A stretch of DNA of 64,000 nucleotides from NCBI RefSeq assembly GCF_001543895.1, contig NZ_JYIJ01000019.1, positions 1,116,001 through 1,180,000 of the forward strand. Reading direction: 5' to 3'. Both the position numbers and the translations under genes were made by a program. Below are positions 23,704 to 32,567 of this stretch, in pieces (the first letter of the stretch is position 1; each line of letters begins with the position of its first letter). The notes below the pieces were generated by a model. That model had not been told where the DNA came from. It worked only from the letters and a program-made list of their open reading frames with translations, and ran no database searches. Source of the DNA: Carbonactinospora thermoautotrophica. Lineage in GTDB: Bacteria > Actinomycetota > Actinomycetes > Streptomycetales > Carbonactinosporaceae.

Positions 23704-24489
23704 GTGACGCGGTACGAGCGGTGGAACGCCCTGCTCGAGCTCCTGGCGCGAGACGGGCGGCTGGAGGTCGAGCAGGCCGCGCGCGAGCTGGGCGTGTCGT
23801 CGGCGACGATCCGCCGTGACCTGGACCAGCTGGCCCAGCAGCAGATGCTGACCCGGACCCGGGGTGGTGCGGTCGCGCACAGCGTCTCGTACGACCTGCC
23901 GCTGCGGTACAAGACCGCGCGGCGCGCGCCGGAGAAGCAGCGGATCGGGGCCGCCGCAGCCGGGCTGGTCGCGCCCGGCTCGATCGTGGGCCTCAACGGC
24001 GGCACCACCACCACCGAGGTCGCGCGCGCCATCGGCACCCGGTCCGACCTGCACCCCTCGACTGGGGCGCCGGGGGTGACGATCGTGACCAACGCGCTGA
24101 ACATCGCGAACGAGTTGGTCGTCCGGCCGCACGTCAAGATCGTGGTGACCGGCGGGGTGGCACGGCCCCAGTCGTACGAGCTGATCGGCCCGTTGGCGAC
24201 CGGGATCCTCAACGAGGTCTCACTCGACCTCGCGATCATCGGCGTGGACGCGATCGACGCCGAGCAGGGCGCGACCGCGGACCACGAGGGCGAGGCGGCT
24301 ATCAACCGCCTGATGGCGAGCCGGGCCCGGCAGGTGGTCGTGGTGGCGGACAGCTCCAAGCTGGGGCGCTGCGCGTTCGCCCGGATCTGCCAGGTGGACG
24401 AGATCGACGTGCTGATCACGGACACGACCGCGCCGGAGAAGCTGACCGAGCGGTTCGTCGAGGCGGGCGTGCGCGTGATGCGGGTGTGA
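23704..24489 (+). CDS. DeoR/GlpR-family transcriptional regulator
   Basis: A 261-aa repressor. The N-terminal winged HTH (VEQAARELGVSSATIRRDLDQLAQQ) is followed by the sugar-phosphate sensing domain with GLNGGTTTTEVARAI, VVTGGVARPQSYELIGPLA and VADSSKLGR, in which the conserved Lys contacts phosphate. Family members respond to a phosphorylated sugar. It starts at GTG 23704 behind GGAGGAGG. It is divergent from nagA and lies before the ABC sugar transporter, so both are probable targets. Confidence 0.9.
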   Translation: MTRYERWNALLELLARDGRLEVEQAARELGVSSATIRRDLDQLAQQQMLTRTRGGAVAHSVSYDLPLRYKTARRAPEKQRIGAAAAGLVAPGSIVGLNGGTTTTEVARAIGTRSDLHPSTGAPGVTIVTNALNIANELVVRPHVKIVVTGGVARPQSYELIGPLATGILNEVSLDLAIIGVDAIDAEQGATADHEGEAAINRLMASRARQVVVVADSSKLGRCAFARICQVDEIDVLITDTTAPEKLTERFVEAGVRVMRV

Positions 24490-24548
24490 TCCGCCCGTGG
24501 TGACCGTGAAAGTGGCGAGGGGGCGTCGGGCTACCCTTCCCGGACAAA

Positions 24549-24560
24549 TGGTTCAAACCT
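24549..24560 (+). promoter_or_regulatory. candidate operator TGGTTCAAACCT before the sugar ABC transporter
   Basis: An imperfect dyad 74 bp upstream of the binding-protein start. The TGGT-N4-ACC pattern resembles DasR-type dre sites (TGGTCTAGACCA) of streptomycetes, although only the outer bases match. It could equally be the DeoR-family site. The ribosome site and start of the transporter lie downstream. Confidence 0.35.
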
Positions 24561-24633
24561 TTCCGGTCGGCAGGGCGCGGGCCACGATCGCGGACCGGTT
24601 CGCGCGACGAAGACCACGAAGGCGGGTGTCAGG

Positions 24634-25884
24634 TTGAAGCGGCGTCTCATCGGCATCGCCGCCGCGGGCCTCACGATGGTGATGGCCCTGTCCGGGTGCG
24701 GCGGTGGTGGGTCCGGCGGCGGTGACGGCAAGACGATCAAGTTCATCGCGGCCAAGTACAGCGAGAAGACCCAGCCGTACTGGCAGAACCTCATCAAGGA
24801 GTTCGAGGCCGAGAACCCCGGCTACCAGGTCAACCTCGAGGTCGTCGACTGGGAGCAGATCGACCAGAAGGTCAAGACGCTCGTCCAGACGCGCCAGGAG
24901 CCGGACATCCTCAACCTCAACAAGTTCTCCGACTTCGCGCGCGACGGGATGCTGTACTCGGTCGACGAGGCGGTGTCGCCGCAGGTCAAAAACGACTTCC
25001 TGGCGAACTTCGTCGAGGTCGGCAAGTACCGGGGCACGCAGTACGGCCTGCCGTTCATCTCCAGCGCCCGGCTGTTCTTCTACAACAAGGAGATCTTCGC
25101 CAAGGCTGGCCTGTCCGCCCCGCCTGAGAGCTGGGACGAGGTCAAGCGGTACGCGCAGCAGATCAAGGCCAAGGTGGCCGGGGTGTATCCGCTCGGCCTG
25201 CCGCTCGGCGCCGAGGAGTCCCAGGCCGAGTTCTTCATGTGGGCGATGAACAACGGCGGCGGCTGGGTCGACGCCTCCGGCGAGTGGGCGGTCAACAGCC
25301 CGCGGAACGTCGAGACCCTCACCTTCCTGCGGGACCTGACCAAGTCCGGCCTCACCCAGCCGAACCCGGAGACGACCAACCGCAAGGACGTCTTCAACCT
25401 GTTCGCCCAGGGCAAGATCGGCATGCTCAACGGCGCGGTGTTCATGCCGACCTCCTTCATCAACCCGGTGAACCCGAACCTGCGGTACGGCGTCGCGCCG
25501 CTGCCCAGCAAGGACGGCGCCACCCACAACACGCTAGGCGTGGTGGATTTCCTGATGGCGTTCAAGAAGGACGACGGCGCGAACAAGGAGGCCGTCTCGA
25601 AGTTCCTCGACTTCTGCTACGCCAAGGAGAACGTCGCCAAGTTCCTCGAGGACGAGGGCTTCCTGCCGGTCACCAGGTCCGCCGGTGAGGCGCTGAACTC
25701 CGACGCGTACCTGAAGCAGTTCATCGACCAGCTGCCCAACGCGAAGTTCGCCCCGACCGACGACCCGGCGTGGCAGGCGGTCGACGGCGCGGCGAAGCAG
25801 CGGCTCGGCACGGCCGTGGCGAACACCGACCCCAAGGCGGTGCTCGACCAGATCCAGCAGACCGCGGAGCAGAACAGCGAGTGA
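24634..25884 (+). CDS. sugar ABC transporter substrate-binding lipoprotein
   Basis: A 416-aa extracellular receptor. The signal peptide KRRLIGIAAAGLTMVMALSG leads to Cys in LSGCGGG, a lipobox, so it is membrane-tethered. The mature part is a type 1 periplasmic binding fold of the MalE/sugar family (SARLFFYNKEIFAKAGL, MLNGAVFMPTSF, ATHNTLGVVDFLMAFKKD). It starts at TTG 24634. With the two permeases downstream it forms an importer; the ATPase is not encoded here and is probably a shared MsiK-type subunit. Amino-sugar or chitobiose substrate is inferred from nagA. Confidence 0.92.
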   Translation: MKRRLIGIAAAGLTMVMALSGCGGGGSGGGDGKTIKFIAAKYSEKTQPYWQNLIKEFEAENPGYQVNLEVVDWEQIDQKVKTLVQTRQEPDILNLNKFSDFARDGMLYSVDEAVSPQVKNDFLANFVEVGKYRGTQYGLPFISSARLFFYNKEIFAKAGLSAPPESWDEVKRYAQQIKAKVAGVYPLGLPLGAEESQAEFFMWAMNNGGGWVDASGEWAVNSPRNVETLTFLRDLTKSGLTQPNPETTNRKDVFNLFAQGKIGMLNGAVFMPTSFINPVNPNLRYGVAPLPSKDGATHNTLGVVDFLMAFKKDDGANKEAVSKFLDFCYAKENVAKFLEDEGFLPVTRSAGEALNSDAYLKQFIDQLPNAKFAPTDDPAWQAVDGAAKQRLGTAVANTDPKAVLDQIQQTAEQNSE

Positions 25885-25968
25885 GTGGGGGTCCTGCGGG
25901 TCACCGCAGACCCCGGAGCGCCCTCGCGCAGCGCGGGAAGGCGCCTGCGCATCGGCTGAGGAGACGAA

Positions 25969-26862
25969 GTGGTGAGGAAACGGGGACAGCGCGCCGGCAG
26001 CGCGTTCGTCCTGCTGTGGATCGGACCGGCCCTGACGCTGATCCTGGTGGTCGTCGTCTGGCCCGTCATCGAGATGATCCGCGCCTCGCTGCTGCGGATC
26101 AGCCGGTCCGGCCGGACCCTGGGGTTCGAGGGCCTCGGCAACTACCTCGACCTGCTCGCCGAGCGCGACCTGCCGGAGATCCTGCTCCGGACCCTGGTGT
26201 GGGTCGTCGGCGTCGTCGTCGTGACCACCGTGCTCTCCCTCGGGCTTGGGCAGCTGCTCAACCAGCGCTTCCCGGGCCGGACCGCGGTCCGCTGGGCGGT
26301 GATCGTGCCCTGGGCGGCCTCGGTCCTGATGACCGCCCTGATCTGGCGGTGGATGCTCAACAATTACTTCGGGCTGGTCAACCAGGTCCTGATGGACCTG
26401 AGGGTGCTGGAGGAGCCGGTGAACTGGCTCGCCCACCCGAATCTGGCGCTGCTGTGGATGATGTGGGTGGCGGTGTTCGTGTCGTTGCCGTTCACCTCGT
26501 TCGTGATCCTCGCCGGGCTCCAGGCCATCCCGAACGAGGTGTACGAGGCGGCGCGCATCGACGGTGCCGGCCCGCTGAAGACGTACGTCATGATCACCCT
26601 GCCGCTGCTGCGGCCCGCGCTGCTGGTCGGGTCGATCATCAACGTGATCAACGTGTTCAACTCGTTCCCGATCATCTGGGTCATGACCCAGGGCGGGCCC
26701 GGGCACGCGACGGACACCACGACCACGTTCATGTACAAGCTCGCGGTCTTCGACCAGGACGTGGGCGACTCCGCCGCGATGGCCGTCGTCAACTTCCTGC
26801 TGATCATCGTGATGGTGCTGCTGTACCTGCGCGCGCTGCGGTGGCGGGAGGAGGTCGGGTGA
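25969..26862 (+). CDS. sugar ABC transporter permease (MalF-like)
   Basis: A 297-aa inner-membrane permease with six hydrophobic segments, the first at about residues 15-40 (FVLLWIGPALTLILVVVVWP). The EAA loop that docks the ATPase reads EVYEAARIDGAGPLKTYVMITLPLLRP in two overlapping parts near residue 190. It starts at GTG 25969 about 85 bp after the binding protein. It pairs with the MalG-like gene 4 bp downstream to form the membrane channel. Confidence 0.93.
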   Translation: MVRKRGQRAGSAFVLLWIGPALTLILVVVVWPVIEMIRASLLRISRSGRTLGFEGLGNYLDLLAERDLPEILLRTLVWVVGVVVVTTVLSLGLGQLLNQRFPGRTAVRWAVIVPWAASVLMTALIWRWMLNNYFGLVNQVLMDLRVLEEPVNWLAHPNLALLWMMWVAVFVSLPFTSFVILAGLQAIPNEVYEAARIDGAGPLKTYVMITLPLLRPALLVGSIINVINVFNSFPIIWVMTQGGPGHATDTTTTFMYKLAVFDQDVGDSAAMAVVNFLLIIVMVLLYLRALRWREEVG

Positions 26863-26866
26863 GCCA

Positions 26867-27748
26867 GTGAGCGAGCCAACCCTTGCCGCCCTTGGCGAAC
26901 GCCGCCGACGTCGAGGAGGCGGCGTCCGCGACCCCCTGCGGCTCGCGCTCGTCACCGGAGTCGGCTGGCTGGTGGCGCTCGTCTTCCTCGCGCCGTACCT
27001 GCAGATGCTGCTCACCGCGCTGAAGCCCCAGCCGGAGCTGATGAAGTCCCCGCCCACCTACCTCCCCTCCACCTGGGAGTGGGCGAACTTCGTCGAGGTC
27101 TGGAAGGCCGCGCCGATCGCCACCAACCTCAAGGTCTCGCTGATCGTCGCGTCGGCGTCCACGCTGATCACGCTGGCCGCGGCGCTGCCCGCGGCGTACT
27201 ACACCGCGCGCAACCGGTTCCGCGGCCGCACCGCCTTCCTCCTGCTGGTGCTGGTCACCCAGATGTTCGCGCCGACCGCGCTGGTCGTCGGCATCTACCG
27301 GGAGATGCTGGCCTTCGGCCTGGTCAACACCTACACCGCGCTGATCCTGGTCAACGCGGCCTTCAACCTGCCGTTCTCGATCTGGATCCTCAACGGGTAC
27401 TTCGCCAGCATCCCGGCCGAGATCGAGGAGGCCGCCTTGCTGGACGGTTGCGACCGGTTCACCGCGCTGACCCGGATCTCGCTGCCGCTCGCCCTGCCCG
27501 GCGTGGTGACCGCGGTGATCTACACCTTCATCAGCGCGTGGAACGAGTACGTGGTCGCCCTGACCCTGTCCAGCACGCCGGACAAGCAGCCGATCACGGT
27601 CGCGATCCCGTCGTTCGTCACCCAGTACCACGAGCAGTGGCAGTACCTGTTCGCCACGTCGCTGATCGCGATCGTGCCCGTGGTGGTGCTGTTCGCCTTC
27701 ATCGAGCGCTACCTGATCGGCGGCCTGACCGCCGGCTCAATCAAGTAG
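26867..27748 (+). CDS. sugar ABC transporter permease (MalG-like)
   Basis: A 293-aa permease, second half of the channel. Hydrophobic segments start at about residue 25 (LALVTGVGWLVALVFLAPYL); the EAA loop IEEAALLDGCDRFTALTRISLPLA is near residue 190 and the end IGGLTAGSIK is typical for carbohydrate permeases. It starts at GTG 26867, 4 bp after the MalF-like stop. No ATPase follows, supporting use of a shared ATPase from elsewhere in the genome. Confidence 0.93.
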   Translation: MSEPTLAALGERRRRRGGGVRDPLRLALVTGVGWLVALVFLAPYLQMLLTALKPQPELMKSPPTYLPSTWEWANFVEVWKAAPIATNLKVSLIVASASTLITLAAALPAAYYTARNRFRGRTAFLLLVLVTQMFAPTALVVGIYREMLAFGLVNTYTALILVNAAFNLPFSIWILNGYFASIPAEIEEAALLDGCDRFTALTRISLPLALPGVVTAVIYTFISAWNEYVVALTLSSTPDKQPITVAIPSFVTQYHEQWQYLFATSLIAIVPVVVLFAFIERYLIGGLTAGSIK

Positions 27749-28000
27749 CCGCCCGTCCGGGGACCGGGTGGCAGGGCGGTGGCGCACCTGAACCCTTGGG
27801 GTCCCTGTGTCGCTCCTGTGTCAAGCGGCCCTGAGGGGGCCACGATGGTGAGCGGCCTTTTCGATGGTTGGCGAGCGGCCTTTTTGGCGGTTCCCCCGCG
27901 TATCATCGTCCCCGTTGTACCCCGATAAGGTGAACGCCCGACAGCGGCCGGGTGGTTCACTGCCGTACGCGAGCCGCGTGCCCGCGTGGGAGGGAGTTGG

Positions 28001-28309
28001 ATGAACTCCGGACACGCCTTTGCGAGGGCCACGGGCGAGCCGCCCGGCCCGAACCAGCAGTCCGGGGGACTCTCCGAGCGTGACCGGCGGATCCTCGACT
28101 TCGAACGGCAGTGGTGGCGGTCCGCGGGCGCCAAGGAGCAGCGCATCCGGGAACTGTTCGACATGTCGGCGACCCGCTACTACCAGGTGCTGAACGCCCT
28201 GCTCGACCGCCCGGAGGCCCTGGCCTATGATCCGATGCTCGTCAAGCGGCTACGCCGGATCCGATCGACCCGGCGGCGCGCCCGTTCCGCCCGTCGGCGG
28301 GTGACCTGA
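28001..28309 (+). CDS. DUF3263 protein
   Basis: A 102-aa basic protein. ATG 28001 follows GGGAGGGAG. The core LSERDRRILDFERQWWRSAG and KEQRIRELFDMSATRYYQVLNALLDRPEA is the DUF3263 domain, a small HTH-like module of actinobacteria of unknown function; the C-terminus is an Arg-rich tail. It is followed 13 bp later by a LytR_C gene, a pairing conserved widely in actinobacteria, pointing to a role near cell-envelope assembly. Confidence 0.88.
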   Translation: MNSGHAFARATGEPPGPNQQSGGLSERDRRILDFERQWWRSAGAKEQRIRELFDMSATRYYQVLNALLDRPEALAYDPMLVKRLRRIRSTRRRARSARRRVT

Positions 28310-28322
28310 GGTCTGATCAGCC

Positions 28323-28916
28323 ATGGCTGACGTGGAACCCGGGCCCCACCACGAGCAGCCGGGCCATCCAGCGGTGCTCCGCGGGGTGGGTGCCTCGGTC
28401 ACGGCCGTGCTCGGAGTCTTCGCCCTGGTCGGCCTGCTCATCGTGGCGTTCGGCCGTCCCCTCCCGCCCGGCGGGGCCGCCGCGTTCCAGCGGCCCAAGC
28501 CGGACGGGCCGACTGCCCAGCCGCCCGCGTCGCGGCCGGCCGGCCCGTCCCCCCTCGGCGCCGCGATCGTCATGCCTCCGACCGTGTCGCCGCTGGCCAG
28601 CACGGCCGAGACGCCCACGCCCAAGGGGTACGTGGTGGTGTACAACCAGACCCGGCACCGCGGCCTCGGCACCCGGGTGGCCGCCGATCTGGAGCGCGCC
28701 GGCTGGCGGGTGGTCCGGGTCGGCAACTGGGTCGGCAACGTGCCGGCCACCACCGTTTACCACCCGGAGGGCATGCGGATGGAGGCGCTCGCGCTGCGGG
28801 ACGACTTCCCGCACATCAGCCGCGTCCGCCCCGCGTTCCCCGGCATACCGGACAACGCGCTCACCGTGATCCTCGCCAAGGACTACCCGGCCACCCTCGG
28901 GGACGATGCGCCCTAG
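28323..28916 (+). CDS. LytR C-terminal-domain membrane protein
   Basis: A 197-aa single-pass protein. A short cytosolic tail precedes one membrane helix at about residues 22-45 (VGASVTAVLGVFALVGLLIVAF), a Pro-rich linker to about residue 95, and a LytR_C domain (GYVVVYNQTRHRGLGTRVAA, LERAGWRVVRVGNWVG, VTVYHPEG-like text). This domain also ends LytR-CpsA-Psr enzymes that attach glycopolymers to peptidoglycan; alone it lacks the catalytic part. It is encoded just after the DUF3263 gene. Confidence 0.88.
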   Translation: MADVEPGPHHEQPGHPAVLRGVGASVTAVLGVFALVGLLIVAFGRPLPPGGAAAFQRPKPDGPTAQPPASRPAGPSPLGAAIVMPPTVSPLASTAETPTPKGYVVVYNQTRHRGLGTRVAADLERAGWRVVRVGNWVGNVPATTVYHPEGMRMEALALRDDFPHISRVRPAFPGIPDNALTVILAKDYPATLGDDAP

Positions 28917-28983
28917 GTGTGCCGTTCGGTGAGGTTGGCGACGCGGGGGAAGGCGCTTCGCGCCGGTCCGACACCCGCTCCGG

Positions 28984-30174
28984 TCACCTCCCCAGGGCGG
29001 CGGTTTCGTCCCGCGGCTGTGTCGTCTTCGAAGCTGTCTCCGAAGCCGTCTCCGGCGTCGTCTGCCGGGCCCGGGCCTGCTCGCGCTCGCGCCGCTCGAC
29101 CTCGGCGCGGACCAGCGGCAGCAGGTGGCGGCCGTAGTCGATCGCGTCGTCGTACGGGTCGTAGCCGCGGATCAACAAGGTGGTCACGCCGATGTCCACG
29201 TAGTCGAGCAGCGCCTGCGCGACGGTCTCCGGCGTGCCGACCAGGGCTGTGGAGTTGCCGGGCGCCCCGGTCGCCGCGGCGAGCGGGGTCCACAGGGCGC
29301 GATCGTGCCGCTCGCCCTTGGCGGCCACGGCCAGCAGCCGCTGGGATCCGACGTTCTGCGGCTGGCCGTCGGGGCCCCTGCGGTCGCGGATGAAGTCCTC
29401 CTCGCCCGTGTACCCGCTTCGGATCTTGTGGAGGATCCGGTGAGCGCGTTCCCAGGCGAGTTCCTCGGTGGGGCCGAGGATTGGCCGGAAGGAGACGCTG
29501 AACCGGGGCGGGGTGGTGCGGCCCTGCGCCGCGGCGGCGGCGCGCACCGCCGCCATCTGCTGCGCGGTCTCGGCGAGCGGCTCGCCCCACAGGGCGAAGA
29601 CGTCGGCGTGCTTGCCGCCCACCCGGTAGGCCGCTTCGGAGGAGCCGCCGAAGTAGATGGGGATGCGCGGCTGCTGCGCCGGGCGGACGGCGCTGACGAA
29701 GTCCTCCAGTCGGTAGAAGCGGCCCTCGTGGTCGAACGGCTCCTCGGATGTCCACGCCTTCTTGAGGATCTCCAGGTACTCGTCGGTGCGGGCGTACCGG
29801 TCGTCCTTGCTCAGGTAGTCGCCGTCCCGGCGCTGCTCCGCGTCGCTGCCGCCGGTGATGGCGTGCAGGGCGATCCGCCCGCCGGAGAACTGGTCCAGGG
29901 TGGCGAAGGCCCGCGCGGCCACGGTGGGGGCCATGAACCCGGGCCGGTGCGCGACCAGGAACCCCAGCCGGTCGGTGTGGGCGGCGGCGTAGGCGGCCAC
30001 CTGCAGTCCGTCCGGCCGGGACGAGCTGTAGCCGATCAGCACCCGGTCGAAGCCGGCGTCCTCGTAGGCGCGGGCGAACCGGCGCACGAAGTCCGGGTCC
30101 ACGACCGGCCCGGGACGTCGCTTGATCTCGGAAGCCTCCTGCGTGGCGATCATGCCGATGAACTCGACGGGCAT
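28984..30174 (-). CDS. FMNH2-dependent alkanesulfonate monooxygenase-like (LLM class)
   Basis: A 396-aa flavin-dependent luciferase-like oxygenase. ATG 30174 follows the previous stop by one base. Text PVEFIGMIATQEASEIKRRPG, GFDRVLIGYSSSRPDGLQ, FLVAHRPGFMAPTVAARAFA and QFSGGRIALHAITGGSDAEQ matches SsuD, which releases sulfite from alkanesulfonates. The C-terminal 35 residues are polar and repetitive (ETASETASK). It is the last gene of a minus-strand operon after a cupin and an acyl-CoA dehydrogenase-like enzyme, opposite an SsuA-like receptor, so the locus should scavenge organosulfonate sulfur. Confidence 0.9.
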   Translation of the reverse strand: MPVEFIGMIATQEASEIKRRPGPVVDPDFVRRFARAYEDAGFDRVLIGYSSSRPDGLQVAAYAAAHTDRLGFLVAHRPGFMAPTVAARAFATLDQFSGGRIALHAITGGSDAEQRRDGDYLSKDDRYARTDEYLEILKKAWTSEEPFDHEGRFYRLEDFVSAVRPAQQPRIPIYFGGSSEAAYRVGGKHADVFALWGEPLAETAQQMAAVRAAAAAQGRTTPPRFSVSFRPILGPTEELAWERAHRILHKIRSGYTGEEDFIRDRRGPDGQPQNVGSQRLLAVAAKGERHDRALWTPLAAATGAPGNSTALVGTPETVAQALLDYVDIGVTTLLIRGYDPYDDAIDYGRHLLPLVRAEVERREREQARARQTTPETASETASKTTQPRDETAALGR

Positions 30175-30175
30175 G

Positions 30176-31390
30176 TCAGATCCCTTCCGTGCTATCCGGT
30201 GGCGCCAGGACCGAACGGCCGACGGCACCGAGGATGGAGTCGTCCTGCGGGGTGTGGACGCGGGCGCAGAGCACATCGCGGTAGTGGCGTTCCAGCGGGT
30301 TGCCCCGGGTCAGCCCGGGGTTGCCGGTGAGCGCGACCGCCCGCTCCACCGCGCGGATGGCGGCCCGAGTGGCGAGCAGCTTGGCCACCGGCGCCCGCGC
30401 CAGGGCTTCCTCGTCGCCGGCGTCGATCCGCCGGGCCAGCCCGGTGATCAGTTCCTCCGCGCCGATCAGTCGGGCCTCGATCTCGCCGACCGCGGCCTGG
30501 AAACGGGCGAGCGTGGCGAGCGGCGCCCCGAGCGCGCTGGGGGTGCGCTCCCGCAGGAACTTCACCAGCCAGTCCCGAGCCGCCTCCGCCACGCCCAGGT
30601 AGAGCGCGGGCAGGCCCAGCGCGTGCCAGGCCGCCACCACAGCGGGAAGGCCGCCGCCCGTGCCCGCCTCGGTCAGGCCGGTGGTGGCGTCCTCGTCCAC
30701 CTCGACGTCGGTGAGGACCACGTCGTGGCTGGCGCTGGCCCGCAGGCCCAAGTGGTCCCAGGTGGGCTCGACGGTGACCCCTGGGGCGTCACCGCGGACG
30801 ATGAAGCCGCCCACCCGGACCGGGTTCTCGTCCGTAGCCGCCCAGACCACCATCCACTTCAGGCCGACCGACCCGGTCGAATAGATCTTCCGGCCGGTGA
30901 TCGACCAGCCCCGCGCGGTACGCCGTGCCACCGTGGCGGGCAGCCCGCCACGAGTCGGGGTGCCGAGGTCGGGCTCCGCCCGTAGCGCGTTCACCAGTGC
31001 CGGCCCAGCCGCCGTTTCGGCGAGCAGCCGCCGGTAGTAGCGGTCCGGCCAGGTCCCCAGGCGGGCCTGCTCCGCGTGCGTGAACAGCGTCATCGCGGTG
31101 ACGAGCGCGACCGAGGGGTCACCCCGTCCCAGCTCACGCAGGACCCGCACGGTCTCGGCCAGCCCGGCTCCCGGGCCGCCGTACCGCGTCGCCACGGTGA
31201 GCGTGAGGAGCCCGGCCTCGTGTACCGCCTCGACACCCTCGTGGGGGAACGACGCTTCACGGTCGTGCTGTGCGGCGTTGGCGGCCAGGGTGGCGACGAC
31301 GCCGGGAAGCCGGGCCAGCGCCGCGGCCACCTGGCTGGACGGCAGCGGGTCCGGGGGACTTGCGGGGGCAGTGGGCTGTGTCGTGGTCAT
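30176..31390 (-). CDS. acyl-CoA dehydrogenase-family flavoprotein (SfnB/DszC-like)
   Basis: A 404-aa flavin enzyme. The N-terminal helical domain has GLLTLTVATRYGGPGAG, the middle WSITGRKIYSTGS and VLTDVEVDE, and the C-terminal helices LTGNPGLTRGNPLERHYRDV. In sulfur-scavenging operons such proteins act as flavin-dependent monooxygenases (SfnB, DszC) rather than true dehydrogenases. The start at ATG 31390 is chosen because conserved sequence begins soon after; the longer frame adds 31 unrelated residues. It is followed by the SsuD-like gene with a 1-bp gap. Confidence 0.85.
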   Translation of the reverse strand: MTTTQPTAPASPPDPLPSSQVAAALARLPGVVATLAANAAQHDREASFPHEGVEAVHEAGLLTLTVATRYGGPGAGLAETVRVLRELGRGDPSVALVTAMTLFTHAEQARLGTWPDRYYRRLLAETAAGPALVNALRAEPDLGTPTRGGLPATVARRTARGWSITGRKIYSTGSVGLKWMVVWAATDENPVRVGGFIVRGDAPGVTVEPTWDHLGLRASASHDVVLTDVEVDEDATTGLTEAGTGGGLPAVVAAWHALGLPALYLGVAEAARDWLVKFLRERTPSALGAPLATLARFQAAVGEIEARLIGAEELITGLARRIDAGDEEALARAPVAKLLATRAAIRAVERAVALTGNPGLTRGNPLERHYRDVLCARVHTPQDDSILGAVGRSVLAPPDSTEGI

Positions 31391-31585
31391 GACGCCGAGC
31401 CCTTCCAGTCGAAGGCGGTTGTCCAGGACGGCCCCGGGGATCAGGCGCACCTGCGCGAAGGCGCCGGCGGCTTTTCCGGGCACGATCGGCTGCCGCTTCA
31501 GCCGGCGGGTGACGCGGCGCTCCCGACCTTGGCCTGGCCGGTCCAGGCCTCCTGGCGACGTGATCGGCCTGTGGTCGTGCGGTGG

Positions 31586-32122
31586 TCAGTCGTCGGGATC
31601 CGTCTCAGCCGTCGTCCGGGACCGCAGGTCGGGCAAGTTGACCACGATCGCCTCCTGCGTGCTGCGTGCGATGACGACCACCGCCTCATGCTCCGGGTCC
31701 GGGTTCTCCTCCCGGTGCGGCAGGTAGGGCGGGACGAAGATGTAGTCGCCGGGCTTGGTCTCGACGCGCACCTCCTTGGCGTCGTCGCCCTCGCCCTCTA
31801 GGAAGACGAAGACCGGCCGGCCGCTGACCACGTAGATGGCGGTCTCGGACTCGCCGTGGTGGTGGTCAGCCGATCTGGTCGCGGGCGCCACGTGGGTCTG
31901 GCCCATCCACAGCTTTCGGGAGCCGACGGTCTTGCCGCTCACGGCGGCCAGGCGGCGCATCCCAGCGGTCTGCGCGGTCTCCGGATCCAGCAGTTCCGGA
32001 ACCACGTGGTGCAGCCTGCGGTGGAAGCCGTCAGGGCCGTCGGCTTCCGCTCGGCTGCCGGCCCCCGCCGGCGCCTGGAGTCCGGACGCGGGGGTGCGGT
32101 CGGAATCGGATATCTCGCGCAC
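31586..32122 (-). CDS. cupin-domain protein of the sulfonate operon
   Basis: A 178-aa protein, GTG 32122 preceded by a strong AGGAGGT. One cupin barrel: THVAPATRSADHHHGESETA (metal-binding His-His-His...Glu), then VSGRPVFVF and DYIFVPPYLPHREENPDP with the second-motif His. Such single-domain cupins are found beside sulfonate or taurine genes, with uncharacterised chemistry. It heads the minus-strand operon, about 260 bp downstream of the leader peptide described below. Confidence 0.82.
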   Translation of the reverse strand: MREISDSDRTPASGLQAPAGAGSRAEADGPDGFHRRLHHVVPELLDPETAQTAGMRRLAAVSGKTVGSRKLWMGQTHVAPATRSADHHHGESETAIYVVSGRPVFVFLEGEGDDAKEVRVETKPGDYIFVPPYLPHREENPDPEHEAVVVIARSTQEAIVVNLPDLRSRTTAETDPDD

Positions 32123-32384
32123 GATACCTCCTGGTTCGGCTCGCGCCGGGTAACGGGGTGTCGGACACACCGGGGCGTGGTGGGACACCCGGCCCGGGGA
32201 GTGCGGCATGGGATGTGGACCGAAGCGCCGAGGGGTTCGACAGAGCGGACACCGACGGGCCGCTTCCGTGGTTCACGCCGGGGACGAACGGCGGAACGTG
32301 ATCGAACCGTGCTCGACGCGAGGATCAGATCACGCGTCCAGGACAGGCGGACAGTTCAGGCGGCGCTCCGGACCAGCGCGTCGG

Positions 32385-32465
32385 TCAGCGAACGCGACAC
32401 GCGGTGGAACTCACGCGGAGGAGATCGACGTACCTCCGGGTGACGAGGAGCGCGGAGCGGAACAT
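32385..32465 (-). CDS. 26-aa leader peptide, minus strand
   Basis: A 26-codon ORF from ATG 32465 with sequence MFRSALLVTRRYVDLLRV and then SSTACRVR. The RRYVDLLRVSS-A-C pattern is that of the short putative leader peptides placed before sulfur-assimilation operons in Streptomyces and relatives. It lies about 260 bp ahead of the cupin gene on the same strand. A TTGACA (minus strand, 32501-32496) and TAACTT 17 nt further on put the start of transcription almost at the ATG, so it may be leaderless. Likely a cis-acting sensor of cysteine supply through stalled translation. Confidence 0.72.
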   Translation of the reverse strand: MFRSALLVTRRYVDLLRVSSTACRVR

Positions 32466-32567
32466 GTCCCGGAAGTTACGTGGGGTCACCAGGACTGTCA
32501 ACAGCCCGGCGATCACGCGGCAGGCGGGCTTGACAGGTCCCGGGCACCGCGGGAGATCATCCTTCCC
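32466..32567. promoter_or_regulatory. divergent promoter between two leader peptides
   Basis: TTGACA boxes face outward on both strands: minus at 32501-32496 and plus at 32530-32535. They sit in an imperfect inverted repeat (CTGTCAACAGCCCG against CGGGCTTGACAG). The minus -10 TAACTT is at 32478-32473 with a 17-nt spacer; the plus -10 is weaker (GATCAT-like). Both predicted transcripts begin only a few bases before the leader ATGs. Confidence 0.6.
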
